The translations under genes and the position numbers were made by a program. This document shows positions 10,777 through 21,139 of a stretch of 64,000 nt of DNA, in pieces (the first letter of the stretch is position 1; every line of letters begins with the position of its first letter). The notes beneath the pieces were generated by a model. It saw only the letters and a program-made list of their open reading frames with translations. It made no database searches and had not been told where the DNA came from. Source of the DNA: Lepidodermella squamata (Eukaryota > Gastrotricha). Location of the stretch: assembly GCA_047495785.1 (NCBI GenBank), contig JBLDXI010000054.1, positions 2,666,001 through 2,730,000 on the forward strand, read 5' to 3'.

Positions 10777-13137
10777 ATGATGAAACTCTTCCTTGCCATA
10801 ACTTTCCTGCTGTCTTTCTTACCAAACAGTAACGCTACGACAAAGTCGATGCTGGCTTTTATTCCATTTACCAGCAAACATGACCTGGACGATGACGCCA
10901 TCTGTCGAGCTTCTATGGCTGTTGCCGTTGACTATACCAACAGAAAGATTAACCCAACCATTGTCAACGCAACATTTCTTTTCGAAGACACAGACCATCG
11001 GGAGACAATGAGTCGAATAATCGATTTTTATGAAAGAGGAGAGCACAAATCTTCATTTAACAAGAGATTCTTGATCGCCCCTTCGCGAGTCGTCAACGAT
11101 TATCCCTATTTCGAAACTTTGCTGAAAAATATCGACGTGCATGCGTACACAGCTGCGACGACTACCCACAATGAAAATTCATATCTCAGGGGTACCGGAC
11201 CTCCTGCTCACTTGGTCGCTGATTTTATCGTCGAGTTCGTGGTTAAAATTGGTCAGTGGTCAAAAGTTGCACTATTGAGAAGTGGAGGCGGCCTCGGATT
11301 GCTTGATAAGCTTCGGGAGCGCAACGTAACCGTAAGATGGTTTGCTGCTATCGAATTTCTTGAAGACTATGCCGAGGATGCATTTTTTGAAAGCAACCTT
11401 CGTGTGTTTGTAGTGGATGCTACTAGCATCACACCTTTGCTGCTAGAATTTATGTGCGAGTTTTTCACTAAACTCAGCAACTCAAGCAGACCTTTCGCTG
11501 TTGTACTTCCGTCTGCAATATTTTTTGATTCCGGACACCACGCAGTCTCAGACGATTCGCGATGCGATCTGAATGGGATGATGACTCGATTTACCGAGCG
11601 GATCTATTGGGTCGGGGAGAACATTTATGCTCAAAACGTGACCGTTAAACCGGAGATAGCAGCCTTCGATTCTGAGCTCGGTGAGAAAATAACTGGACTA
11701 GTTAGGGTAACATCGTACGACATTGTTCACCCTTATCAATGCCGCGATTTAATGATGAACGGTTTAAGATCGGCAGTGAAAGCAAACTTAGATTCTAGCT
11801 TCGATGCCCCGTTTTTCAATCAGCTTAACCTGGGAGTATTTCGATGGCTTCCCTCAGATGCAACCGAAACTCTGTTGCAAATAAATTTCTCGCAATGGCC
11901 GAGTGGTGTCACACTCAACAGGTCAATAGACTGGCAAGACACATCGCATTCCATCCCTAAAGATTTTCCCGATGTAGTCCTCTTCTACAAATCTTACGAC
12001 ATGCAAGACCGTGTTTTCGAAGTATCAGGTGGATTCATTATGGTTTCAGATCTGATTATGGCTTTACTGTATGTCATAAAATATCGACGTTCGGGAGATC
12101 AGAAAGCAGCTGACTTTGTCGCTCTTTTAGGCTGTATCTGCCTAAATCTATATATTCATTGCTCCTTGGAAATGGATCACCATCGCAGTGATTTTTTGTG
12201 CAAAGCAGGTTTCATATTCGCTTTCATTGGACTAGCATTCATTAATGGCTCGCTGACAGGGAGGATTTTCAGCGTTAGAAGACTGGTCATCAAACAGCAC
12301 ATGGACGATTTGAAGAATTCGCAACTCCAGAGGAAGATGCGAAAGAACAGGAGAGTCAATAAAGTTGCTTTACCGAATCGATTTCGCCTAATCGATGAGT
12401 CATTTCACACCGTTCAATCGTCTTCACTGACGGGCTCAAACAATACTGAAAATAGGTCAGCATTATCTCTGAGATCATCCCTCAAGCCGTCGCCTAGCCC
12501 TGGTTGGAAGAAAGCGCCGAGAAAAAGCACAATTAGCGCCAGTTCAATGGCCCGCTTCACACTAGTCGAGCCGCCTCAAGCCTCACCGATTGCTCCCCAA
12601 ATTAACGAAAAAGATGTCTTAATTGCTCTGCTTTTAGTTTCTCTTTTAAATGCTCTAATTCTAGCTGCTTGGTATTACTTGGAGCCGCCAACCCATTTGC
12701 ACTTCACAAATACTTCATTCGATGAAATGACGTATAAGCTCGAGACTGACACGTATTACTACACAGCGGAGGACATTTGTTACTCGGATAATCTTGGGGA
12801 GTGGTTACTAGGAATCAGCACGTTCCATGCGATTGTCCTACTTCTCGGGCTATCTTCCATCATGGCAATCAGGCGTAGTTTGATTTTCAAATCAATACCC
12901 AGTGTAGCGAGAGCCTCATACGCCGTCAAATATTGCTCAAGCTTGTTTGCTGGGATAATCCTGACACAACTAATCGCATTCACTAACGAGTATGGGAAAG
13001 CTATCCTTTGCATTTTGATACTTTTGTACACATCGCTTGCCAGCTGTGTGGTATTTTGGCCAACTTTAAGAAGAATAGCAGTCGTCTTTAAAGCGGTTTT
13101 TTGCAGTAGATCCGACATTTCTACGACAACCATTTAA
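10777..13137 (+). CDS. GABA-B-like class C GPCR, single exon, tandem copy 1
   Basis: 786 aa without introns. Signal peptide about 1-20. Residues 25-400 form a Venus-flytrap-like extracellular domain with several N-glycosylation sequons. Seven hydrophobic segments follow (about 416-770): TM3 carries FLCKAGF, and the second outer loop has EDICYSD, giving the Cys pair that bridges TM3 and ECL2 in class C receptors. The TM3-proximal run GSLTGRIFSVRRL resembles the GABA-B type K/R-x-x-R pattern. The loop between TM3 and TM4 (about 498-611) is unusually long, basic and Ser-rich. Likely a surface receptor for a small molecule; the ligand is unknown, and the family assignment rests on topology and motifs. 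An AATAAA lies just after the stop. The second copy follows 402 bp downstream. Confidence 0.75.
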   Translation: MMKLFLAITFLLSFLPNSNATTKSMLAFIPFTSKHDLDDDAICRASMAVAVDYTNRKINPTIVNATFLFEDTDHRETMSRIIDFYERGEHKSSFNKRFLIAPSRVVNDYPYFETLLKNIDVHAYTAATTTHNENSYLRGTGPPAHLVADFIVEFVVKIGQWSKVALLRSGGGLGLLDKLRERNVTVRWFAAIEFLEDYAEDAFFESNLRVFVVDATSITPLLLEFMCEFFTKLSNSSRPFAVVLPSAIFFDSGHHAVSDDSRCDLNGMMTRFTERIYWVGENIYAQNVTVKPEIAAFDSELGEKITGLVRVTSYDIVHPYQCRDLMMNGLRSAVKANLDSSFDAPFFNQLNLGVFRWLPSDATETLLQINFSQWPSGVTLNRSIDWQDTSHSIPKDFPDVVLFYKSYDMQDRVFEVSGGFIMVSDLIMALLYVIKYRRSGDQKAADFVALLGCICLNLYIHCSLEMDHHRSDFLCKAGFIFAFIGLAFINGSLTGRIFSVRRLVIKQHMDDLKNSQLQRKMRKNRRVNKVALPNRFRLIDESFHTVQSSSLTGSNNTENRSALSLRSSLKPSPSPGWKKAPRKSTISASSMARFTLVEPPQASPIAPQINEKDVLIALLLVSLLNALILAAWYYLEPPTHLHFTNTSFDEMTYKLETDTYYYTAEDICYSDNLGEWLLGISTFHAIVLLLGLSSIMAIRRSLIFKSIPSVARASYAVKYCSSLFAGIILTQLIAFTNEYGKAILCILILLYTSLASCVVFWPTLRRIAVVFKAVFCSRSDISTTTI

Positions 13138-13539
13138 TAAATTCGATTTTTCTAAAAATAAAGCTGAAGTTAGTTCCGATGTTTCCGATTTTTCCCGCTT
13201 CCAAACGTGAATGAACTTAATGACTCTGGACTATTGCTGTCTGAAACTCATGTCTGAAACCGGTGACCCATTATTTTTAGGACCAGACATGATTGATAAA
13301 CCTTTCGAACCCGTTTCAGTCACGTCTGTTGAGAAATTTAAACAATGCTGAGATGCATGATACGGCGGCTCTTCCGTCCTGATCTTTTGACACTTTCCTG
13401 AAAAGGCTACAAATGGCGAAGTTGTCGCCACTCTCTTCACATAAATCTCGGATGCCCACAAGAGGAAGCTCAACTTTACGTCATTAAGCTTTTAACTGCA
13501 GTTGTATCTGTTGTCATTAAACTTAAAATAATCAAAAAC
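13138..13539. other. Intergenic gap between the two tandem class C receptors
   Basis: 402 bp. Contains an AATAAA polyadenylation signal about 20 bp after the first stop. No other feature recognised; presumably the promoter of the second copy. Confidence 0.4.
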
Positions 13540-15909
13540 ATGAATCTGAATTTGACTTTTGCTTTACTGTATTTACTCTCAAATATCGTTGGTTCTAGGC
13601 CAACGAAAGTCAAAACATCATCGCTACTGGCGTTCGTGCCATACACCGGCTTGACTGATATGGATGACGATGCGATTTGCGAAGCCTCAATGAAGGTCGC
13701 CGTGGATTCTGTAAACGAGCGATCAGCACCACTCAACTTGAATGCGACAATTTTGTTTGAAGCGAGCGATCTGAAAGATTCGGTGGCAGAAATAGTCAAT
13801 TTTTACAGCAATTCTCCTTTCGATAAAAACCCGTTGATAGCACCGTCCAGGCTTGTAAACGACTATCGCTATTTTGAAGCCCTACTTCGGAATTTGAACG
13901 TTACAGCCTACACTACCGCTACTACTAAGCACAACAGCAATTCTAGCCTTCGAGGAACAGGTCCGCCAGCTGATCTGGTCGCCGAGCTCATGGTCGAATT
14001 TGTCGTCAAAATAGGCCAATGGTCTCAGGTTGCGTTGTTGCGAAGTGGGAGTGGCCTTGGTTTATTAGAACGGTTCCGAGAGCGGAATGTCCACGTTAAA
14101 TGGTTTGCTGCAGTTGAATATTTGGAAGAAAATGCGCAGGCGTCGTTTTTCGCGAGCAATCTTCGAATAGTTGTGATCGATGCAACCAGCATTACCCCGT
14201 TACTTCTGGGGTTTATGTGTGAATTCTTTATGAATATTAGCGACTCTCGTAAGCCTTACGTTGTAGTCCTGCCGTCCGCAATTTACATCGACCCTGAGCA
14301 AGGTTTGGTGTCGAATGAAAGTTCGTGCAATTTCAATTCAATGATGGTGAAATTTTCATCGAGAATCTTCTGGGTCGGAGAAAATATCTACGCGCAAAAT
14401 TCAGCGAACTCGAAAGAAGTTTCATCTTTTGACATATCATTGGGCGAGAAAATTACTGGCCTTGACCGTGTCACATCCTATGACATGGTTCATCCTTACC
14501 AATGCCGAGATTTGATGATGGCTGGTCTTCGTTTTACGTTGCGAGCAAACTATAATATGAGTTTCGATGTCCCAACGCTGAATCAGCAGAACCTAGGAGT
14601 TTTTCAGTGGGGTCATCCAGACTCCCCTTCAACAGTTCTGCAAATCAATGTAACACAATGGCCGGAAAAAATCTCTTTAAATTGGTCTTTGTTGACCACA
14701 AACGTCAATCTACAGATCCAGAGAGATTTCCCTGCAGTACTTTTGAATCACAGGACTTATGATCCTTCAGATCGCGTCCTCGAGTCAGCTGCAGGGATAG
14801 TAATAATTATCGCATCTGTCATTGGTTTGTCACACTTGACCAAATTAGGGCGCAAATGTGAACAGCAGCTTGTTGACATAGCTCTTCTTCTCGGCTGTGT
14901 ATTCTTCAATTTTTATGTTTTCTTATCACTCGAAATGGATCACCATAAGAGCGATTTCCTTTGCAAAGCGGGATTCGTTTTCGTTTTTACAGGTCTATCA
15001 TTGATCAACGGAACACTTCTTGGCAAGATTCTCAGTGTACGTAGCCTTGTTATCAGGCAGAATATGGACGATTTGAAAAGGGCTCTCCTCAGAAAAATGA
15101 GATCGAAATCGCGAAAACTAAAAAAGGCTGAAAGTAAAGCGAAACTGTTCAACGCTGGATCTTCCCTGCAATCAGGAATGTCATCACGAGGAATATCCCG
15201 CAGAACGTCAGTTGCTCCCGTTTCATCTCGCAGATCATCCTTAATGCCGCCATTCGTGGTTGGATTAACCAAATCGATACGAAAAAGTACGATTAGTTCC
15301 AACTCCGTGAATCCCGATTTCATCTTGACTGTCCCTCCACAAAACACACCGCCCGTTGCCAAATCAAGTAGCTTCAGCGCTATTGCCACGGTGATATGCA
15401 TAACAATTTTAAATTCTTGCATCATGGCTGCATGGTATTACGTGGAACCGCCCACTCATTTAAACTTCAAGAATGCATCCTTCGATGACATGACTTATGA
15501 CCTCGAGAAGGACACATATTTCTTCACGGAGGTAGATATTTGCTACTCAGAAAATCTGGACAGTCTGCTGTTAGGCGTAAGCATTCTCCATTCCGTCGTC
15601 CTACTTGTCGCAGTCGCATCGTTCATGTCTATCCGGCGAAGTGAGATCGCGAAGTCTATGCCCAGCGTAGGAAGGGCGGCTAATGCACTTATATACTGTT
15701 CGAGTCTATTCGCTTGCATGTTGTTGACGCAACTAGTAACTTTTGACACTGAGACCGGAAAAGCCATTCTATGCGTGCTCATCATCCTGTACTCTTCTCT
15801 AGCTTGTTGTCTCGTTTCCTGGCCAACCATCAAAACGGCATTTTCATATTTTCGCAGTCGTTTATATATCAGACATTCGCAAAATTCATCACTGACAAAT
15901 AATATCTGA
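13540..15909 (+). CDS. GABA-B-like class C GPCR, single exon, tandem copy 2
   Basis: 789 aa, intronless, collinear with the preceding gene over its whole length (shared blocks such as HSNSSLRGTGPPA-like, WVGENIYAQN, HPYQCRDLMM and EMDHHxSDFLCKAG). Signal peptide about 1-19, Venus-flytrap-like ectodomain to about 405, seven TM segments from about 417. It has the TM3 and ECL2 cysteines (FLCKAG, VDICYSE), and the same long Ser/Lys/Arg-rich loop (about 499-610) between TM3 and TM4. The loop sequence differs much more between the copies than the TM segments, suggesting relaxed or diversifying constraint on the cytoplasmic side. Origin by tandem duplication is clear. Start chosen at the ATG that begins the signal peptide. 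Confidence 0.75.
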   Translation: MNLNLTFALLYLLSNIVGSRPTKVKTSSLLAFVPYTGLTDMDDDAICEASMKVAVDSVNERSAPLNLNATILFEASDLKDSVAEIVNFYSNSPFDKNPLIAPSRLVNDYRYFEALLRNLNVTAYTTATTKHNSNSSLRGTGPPADLVAELMVEFVVKIGQWSQVALLRSGSGLGLLERFRERNVHVKWFAAVEYLEENAQASFFASNLRIVVIDATSITPLLLGFMCEFFMNISDSRKPYVVVLPSAIYIDPEQGLVSNESSCNFNSMMVKFSSRIFWVGENIYAQNSANSKEVSSFDISLGEKITGLDRVTSYDMVHPYQCRDLMMAGLRFTLRANYNMSFDVPTLNQQNLGVFQWGHPDSPSTVLQINVTQWPEKISLNWSLLTTNVNLQIQRDFPAVLLNHRTYDPSDRVLESAAGIVIIIASVIGLSHLTKLGRKCEQQLVDIALLLGCVFFNFYVFLSLEMDHHKSDFLCKAGFVFVFTGLSLINGTLLGKILSVRSLVIRQNMDDLKRALLRKMRSKSRKLKKAESKAKLFNAGSSLQSGMSSRGISRRTSVAPVSSRRSSLMPPFVVGLTKSIRKSTISSNSVNPDFILTVPPQNTPPVAKSSSFSAIATVICITILNSCIMAAWYYVEPPTHLNFKNASFDDMTYDLEKDTYFFTEVDICYSENLDSLLLGVSILHSVVLLVAVASFMSIRRSEIAKSMPSVGRAANALIYCSSLFACMLLTQLVTFDTETGKAILCVLIILYSSLACCLVSWPTIKTAFSYFRSRLYIRHSQNSSLTNNI

Positions 15910-16166
15910 ATGGCATTGTTGGGCATTGTTTTGATCATTTTTACTACGCAAATAAAGGGAAAGGTGTTTCCATGAAACTGTTGTATGAAGGATAGTGGGC
16001 GACTACAGAAAAACAATCGAAAATAGCGTTGTAGTCAAAGAAATGGCGATCGATTCAAGCCAATCTTTACTTCTGCGGAAACACCGACCAAACAGTTGGA
16101 GGCTCTGTAGTATGCTGCCGGCGCCTAATGATTATATTAGGTATGCGGAAGGTTTGGAAAGGCTGA

Positions 16167-16760
16167 TCAGGTTGCATGAATCGTGGCGGTGGCAAAAGAG
16201 GTTGATACTCCGGCATATCGCCTAAAAACGGCATCAGTGCACTCAAGGAATTTAGGATAAAATGTCAAACCAGTGGTTATTCGAACTTCCCGTGGCTGTT
16301 GACGGCCGAAAGCTAGTGCAAAACTGACAGCAATCACAGCCCCCGCAACAATGGCTACACTAGCAAATAAGATAGCGACTCCGAAGCGGTGTTTAATTTC
16401 TCGCGGAGTTGCTCCTTGAACTGCCCGTGTGGCCTTGAAAAATGCAATGCACGAAAGTCCGGGCAGGCCAGCTATTAGCGAGTACGTTGACAGGAATAGC
16501 GCAGCGAATTGCAGACGTCTCAATTTACGCGTCTCTCTTTCAACGGCTGCTGGCGGCTGTTCGATGACACGAAACGACTCGGCACTGTCTAAGCGATGGC
16601 CTGAGGTTCGAATTTCAGGCGTATCGCGCGAGAAGATAATGGTGACGTGCTCTAATCCACTAGCACCTCCGGCTCCATCGGCTTGCGCGTTCGTAAGCTT
16701 CGCGAGATATCGCATCGTTTCCGCATAGCTTGGCGGAAGCTCGTCATCACCTTCACGCAT
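16167..16760 (-). CDS. Small two-TM membrane protein with PPSY motif, possibly CD225/dispanin-like
   Basis: 197 aa. An upstream extension without a good start is dropped: the ATG at 16760 follows a 3' splice site (ACATTTTCAG) by 14 nt. The N-terminal part is polar and acidic with a PPSY motif near 10-13, which can bind WW-domain proteins. Two hydrophobic segments (about 84-110 and 125-150) are joined by a basic loop (FFKATRAVQG...EIKHRFG), a layout like CD225/dispanin proteins, but the diagnostic Cys-rich core is weak, so the family call is tentative. It ends 257 bp after the convergent class C receptor. Function unknown. Confidence 0.6.
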   Translation of the reverse strand: MREGDDELPPSYAETMRYLAKLTNAQADGAGGASGLEHVTIIFSRDTPEIRTSGHRLDSAESFRVIEQPPAAVERETRKLRRLQFAALFLSTYSLIAGLPGLSCIAFFKATRAVQGATPREIKHRFGVAILFASVAIVAGAVIAVSFALAFGRQQPREVRITTGLTFYPKFLECTDAVFRRYAGVSTSFATATIHAT

Positions 16761-16866
16761 CTTGAATTTGAACTCTGAAAATGTACCTTTCAAATATAGG
16801 GTAAAATAAGCTGAATACGACACGCTCTTTTCAAAGGAGTATTTATTTCGGCAAAAAAACGTCGCA

Positions 16867-17811
16867 TCAAAAATAGCCGCAATTGAAGTCGGCGCTGGAT
16901 AATGAATTATTTTTTAGAAATAAAGAAGTTTGAATGGCAGCCAAGTTCAATGAAAGCTTTTTTGTGAAGTTGCCTTGCCACCACTGCGATAGCTGTGATT
17001 CAACAATGTCAGCAGGTGATAATTTCTTGTGGAAAAATATTTCCATTTTGATTATTGAAAGGTCTGCAGATAATGAGATGGGATGATCCATCAAAAACCA
17101 GTCATAAATGTAGCCGAGAAGTACTCGCTCCATAAAAACATCGACTAGAGACGAGTCGGCTAAATTATCAGCATTCAATGGCCATAACGCATCATGCCTA
17201 AATCGATTAGTACGCGGTATATCAGTGGAAACAGTAACATCCCATTTGTTCCTCAACTCCAGAGCGTCGTGCATCTTATCTTCGTTGAAACCTTGAAGAA
17301 TCCGATCATCGTCTAGATCCAGAGCCATAATGTAATCGAAGTCGAATAAAGTTTCCAACGCAAAAGTTAACAAAGTATTTTCAGCATGCTTTCGTTTTAT
17401 GGAGATCCCGAGATCGCCTTGTGATAAAATAGTGATGGTACCTGATTTGAGCAATTTTTCGGTTTTGACGTAATTCAAAAAATCGAGCGAATGGTCATTT
17501 GAGTTGTAAACGTAGACTACTACATGGCACTGCCTGAAAAAGCTGCACAATTGATCCAAGGTCTTCAATCGGCAGCCTATTCCAGCTCGGATGTTGCTTG
17601 CAGTTGCCAATATAACGGCTCGCTCGGGAATTGCATCTGGGTTTGCGACCAAAGATCGATCCAAGGTATAATTCATGGAGGCCTCAGCCAATAGCCGTTT
17701 TCCGCTGAATATGAGTTTTGCCTCATTGGTAAAATCGATCGTGAATAAGATGCTTCCAACCCAAAGGAGAACTATTGAAACAACTAACAAATAGTGCCTT
17801 CTAAGTTTCAT
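16867..17811 (-). CDS. Type II membrane glycosyltransferase-like protein
   Basis: 314 aa, single exon. One N-terminal hydrophobic anchor (about 7-27) after a short basic cytoplasmic tail, then a lumenal domain: the topology of Golgi glycosyltransferases. ILATASN...CRLKTLDQLCSFF, VYVYNSND, and a metal-binding-like acidic run ALDLDDDRI (about 162-170) fit a GT-A fold; the arrangement recalls fungal CAP59/CMT1-type (GT69) enzymes, but this is a loose resemblance. The sugar and acceptor cannot be inferred. The ATG follows a 3' splice site (CGTATTAG, AG at 17824-17825) by 12 nt, a candidate trans-splice acceptor. The stop is 106 bp upstream of the next minus-strand gene (16760), compatible with co-transcription. 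Confidence 0.6.
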   Translation of the reverse strand: MKLRRHYLLVVSIVLLWVGSILFTIDFTNEAKLIFSGKRLLAEASMNYTLDRSLVANPDAIPERAVILATASNIRAGIGCRLKTLDQLCSFFRQCHVVVYVYNSNDHSLDFLNYVKTEKLLKSGTITILSQGDLGISIKRKHAENTLLTFALETLFDFDYIMALDLDDDRILQGFNEDKMHDALELRNKWDVTVSTDIPRTNRFRHDALWPLNADNLADSSLVDVFMERVLLGYIYDWFLMDHPISLSADLSIIKMEIFFHKKLSPADIVESQLSQWWQGNFTKKLSLNLAAIQTSLFLKNNSLSSADFNCGYF

Positions 17812-18233
17812 TTGTTGGCGTAGCTAATACGACCATATTCTTTGCTACAATGCTAGAGCGCTTAATGTTTTTAACCACCAATCCTTCATCCAGCGTGTCG
17901 GGCTGATGAAAGCGTCATCAAGCTTGAACAACATTTTTCATGCATTTTGTTGTTGACTACATCTCACGCTCCTCGTAACTTATAATGTTTATATCTAGGA
18001 TTTCACAGCTCACCCTCCCGAGTGTCCATTTAGTGACCTGACCTTGAACTGAACATAAAAAGGAGATGTTTTGTTCGCGCGTAATTAAAAATCGACAAAA
18101 AGTGAAAAGCACCCAATATATCGAGGCCAAGATCATGTCCTCGAGGCTAATTTAAGGCGGGTTGATCCAGAGCATTGTATCATAACTTAGTTAACGGCTC
18201 ATTCTCTGTTGGTACTTTTTCTTCAGTTTTAAA
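17812..18233. other. Divergent intergenic region
   Basis: 422 bp between the divergent glycosyltransferase-like and VOC genes; probable bidirectional promoter region. Includes a T-rich 3' splice site (TTTTTCTTCAG, ending 18226) 7 nt before the VOC ATG. Nothing else recognised. Confidence 0.4.
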
Positions 18234-18686
18234 ATGCTCGATAAACCTAAGCCGGTTGTTAGCTTATCTCTGCTACCATTCCATCTGTCGATCTGCATCA
18301 ACAGCCTGGACGAAGCTCGTCGATTCTACGGAGAAATTCTCGGCCTGGAAGAGCGCCGAGCAACTGAGACCTCGATTCACTTCGACGTTTACGGCTCACA
18401 GCTGACCCTGCATGCCGTCGATGGTTACAGCGCGTTGAATATCCAACGAGAAGTCGACGCTGAAGACGTACCAGTCCCGCATTTCGGATTCGCTCTGCCG
18501 GATGCTGATTCTTTCTATCAAATCGCCCAGCGGCTTAGAGAAGCTGGTGTTAAATTCGTCAAAGAGCCGGCGAAACGATTCTTGGGGAAGAAGCATGAAC
18601 AGTACGTGCTTTTCGTCCTGGACCCGGCTGGTAACGGAATCGAGATCAAAGCTTTCATTCATGCTGCACCAGGCGAATGGCTGTGA
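18234..18686 (+). CDS. VOC-superfamily (glyoxalase/dioxygenase-fold) protein of bacterial type
   Basis: 150 aa, no introns. Two paired beta-alpha-beta-beta-beta modules of the vicinal oxygen chelate fold. Metal-ligand candidates are His17 (LPFHLSI), His83 (VPHFGF) and Glu137 (GIEIKAF), at the usual family spacing. Signature stretches PFHLSI, DEARRFYGEILG, VPVPHFGF, GVKFVKEP and FxLDPAGNGIEIKAF closely resemble small bacterial VOC proteins annotated as glyoxalase/bleomycin-resistance/dioxygenase. It is a cytosolic protein with unknown substrate. The combination of bacterial-like sequence and no intron raises horizontal transfer, but it has an animal-style 3' splice site 7 nt before its ATG, arguing against contamination. 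GH3 follows 191 bp downstream on the same strand. Confidence 0.85.
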   Translation: MLDKPKPVVSLSLLPFHLSICINSLDEARRFYGEILGLEERRATETSIHFDVYGSQLTLHAVDGYSALNIQREVDAEDVPVPHFGFALPDADSFYQIAQRLREAGVKFVKEPAKRFLGKKHEQYVLFVLDPAGNGIEIKAFIHAAPGEWL

Positions 18687-18877
18687 CAAGATTACTTCCA
18701 GTTCAAGGACATCTTGCGTAATCTTTTCGCTACTAAATATTATATCAGCAGCTACGCACCATAGAATTTTATCTCGAATAATAATAGAGATGATATACTC
18801 ACTAGCCGCATATAAGATAAAACTGAGAATAAAAGTTATTTACTTCGTCCTCATTTTGTCCTCTCAAAGAAGTAAAC

Positions 18878-21093
18878 ATGAATCGCTTAGCGTGGAAGCT
18901 ATTGGCTATATCCGTTTGTCTTGCTGCGATCTCAATCGCCCTTGCGCCAAGAATACCGAGAGTTGGTGAAAAATGGCCACCGAGGCAGAAATTTATGCTG
19001 CGATTAGCTGCTGTGGCAATCGTTGTAGCACTATCGGGCCTTTCTCTGACATCATTCATCATAGCCTGGCTACCAGTTTCGCGTCACCACGGCATTATCT
19101 CCGCAATCGCCCATTTTTTCAATCTTCTGATGCTGCGAATCATCGGACCAGGGTGTTGTAGCTTGCTGGACGAAGCAATTGAAAATCCTAGAAAAACTCA
19201 AGAGGAGTTGCTTAAAAAGATTCTGATGGACAATGCATTCACAGTTTACGGCAACGAAAGGAATTTCGCAGCGATGATCAATCGTGAAGATTTCAAAAGA
19301 ATGCACCCACTTACCGACTACGAATGGTTCAGGCCATACATTGAACGAATCATTGATAGAGGTCAGTGAATTCGAAATTCGAATATAACTAATTGATTTG
19401 TTTGGGTTCGCCAATTTCAGGTGAGCAGAATGTGCTAACGCGTGACCCAGTCATTAGACTCAACGTAACCTCGGGAACTGGCGGGAAATCGAAAATGATA
19501 CCAAGCACTGCTGAGTATTTCGCCCATGCTCAAAGGTTAGAATACCTAAACACTTTTTCGTTAAGCTGGATGTTTGATAACGCAGGAATTTCTACATCCC
19601 CTATTATTACCACCTCGGCCAAACAAAACGCGCACCATTTTTGGCTCCGTTGAAACAGTCTTTCATGACCTTCGTTCCCCGTTGGCGGTTCACGGGTGAG
19701 AAATTGCCAATCGGCCCTCTTTCAGCGAATACTCGCAAACACCAGAAAATGTGGAAGTACAGCCGAACGCTGCCTGTCGAGGCTGAGGCATACATGAGTG
19801 AACCAGCTCAATGTTACCTGCACTGGCTCTTTGCACTCATGGACCCAGAGATGACCCGAATAGATGGCGCGTTTGCTGGCACTGTTTTGGCATCGATTGA
19901 ACAGCTTAGATTGAAATGGCGGAAATTGGTCGTCGATATTAAGAATGGGAAGCTGTCACGTGACGAGGACATACCCTCATCAGTAATTGATCGCATAGAG
20001 AAGTCAGGGAAACTGTTTGCGGACGAACATCGTGCGGAACAATTGAATCGCGAGTTCAGCAAAGGATTTGAAGGCGTTATGGGTCGTATCTGGCCAAGAA
20101 TGAGTACGTAGATTTTTCAGTAATTTTCTTGAACTTCATTCTATTTCTAGACGTTTTGGTCTGCTTTACAACTGGTACGCAATGTATTTATCGCGAAAGG
20201 CTTCAATGGTTTTGCGGGCCAAGCATCGACATCGTTTCGCCATTTTACACGGCCAGTGAGGGCGCTTTCGGTCTAAACCTAGAGCTCTCAAGTGGGGAAC
20301 AGCTCTTCACCCTACAACCTCAAATGACATTCATGGAATTCATCCCCGAGGCTAATATCGATGACGAAGAGCCTTGTACGTTGTTCATGGATCAAATTCA
20401 ATGTGGCAGGCGGTATGAATTGGTGATTACCAGTATGTTGGGCCTATATCGGTACCGCATGGGAGATATAGCTGAGGTTGTTCGTCTACGGCACTGTACA
20501 CCCGTTGTCCGATTTTGCGGCCGAGTTGGCAGCATCCTTGATTTGAGAGGCGAGAAAACTACCGAGGTAAGATCTGCCTAAGGATAAGTTCAAGATTTGC
20601 TGAAATATCGCTCTTTAGGAAATGATTTTAACAGCCCTATTAGCAAGTGTCCCGAAATGGAAAGGTAGCGGTTATATGCGAGGTTACACAACAACAGAAG
20701 GCGTCAGTCTGTCCAAAGTTATCGAACCCATTTACCAAGGGGAATTCGGTCTCCACTACGTCCTATTTGTCGAGGTTGAAGGCATCGAAAGGCGATTAAC
20801 TCACGACGAAGTGACAGTTTTCGATGAAAACCTGTCGAAAGTTAGCTATCCATATCACTCATTCCGTAAAAAGTTGTCCATCGTTCGACCAAAGGTATAA
20901 CATTCTTAGTACAAAGGCTTTGATTAATTCTGCTGTTTTTTTGTTTCAGATTTTTATTGTTAGGCCTGGAACATTCATAGCTATGAAAGAATTCACGCTT
21001 CGAAAAACTCAAGGAGCCCCATCACAGTACAAAACTCCGAAATACGTTACGGACGAAGAACGCCTTGCTTTCCTTGTTAATTCTTCATACTAA
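18878..21093 (+). CDS. GH3-domain protein (adenylating acyl/indole amide synthetase-like)
   Basis: Six exons: 18878-19361, 19421-19535, 19586-20103, 20151-20566, 20619-20894, 20950-21093; 650 aa, all phases checked. Two hydrophobic segments near the N terminus (about 7-25 and 44-65) look like membrane anchors. Family motifs in order: SGTGGKSKMIP (ATP/phosphate loop of the ANL superfamily), VSPFYTASEGAFG, GLYRYRMGDIAEV, FCGRVGSILDLRGEKTTE, and the C-terminal QYKTPK. Plant GH3 enzymes couple amino acids to acyl substrates via AMP; animal members exist (GHDC) with poorly known activity, so the reaction here is inferred only at the adenylate-forming level. It overlaps polyadenylation signals with the convergent receptor 46 bp away (stop 21093 versus stop 21140). 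Confidence 0.88.
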
Positions 21094-21139
21094 ATAAAAC
21101 AATCCATTTTATTCAATGTACTCAAAACATCTAAACGAG

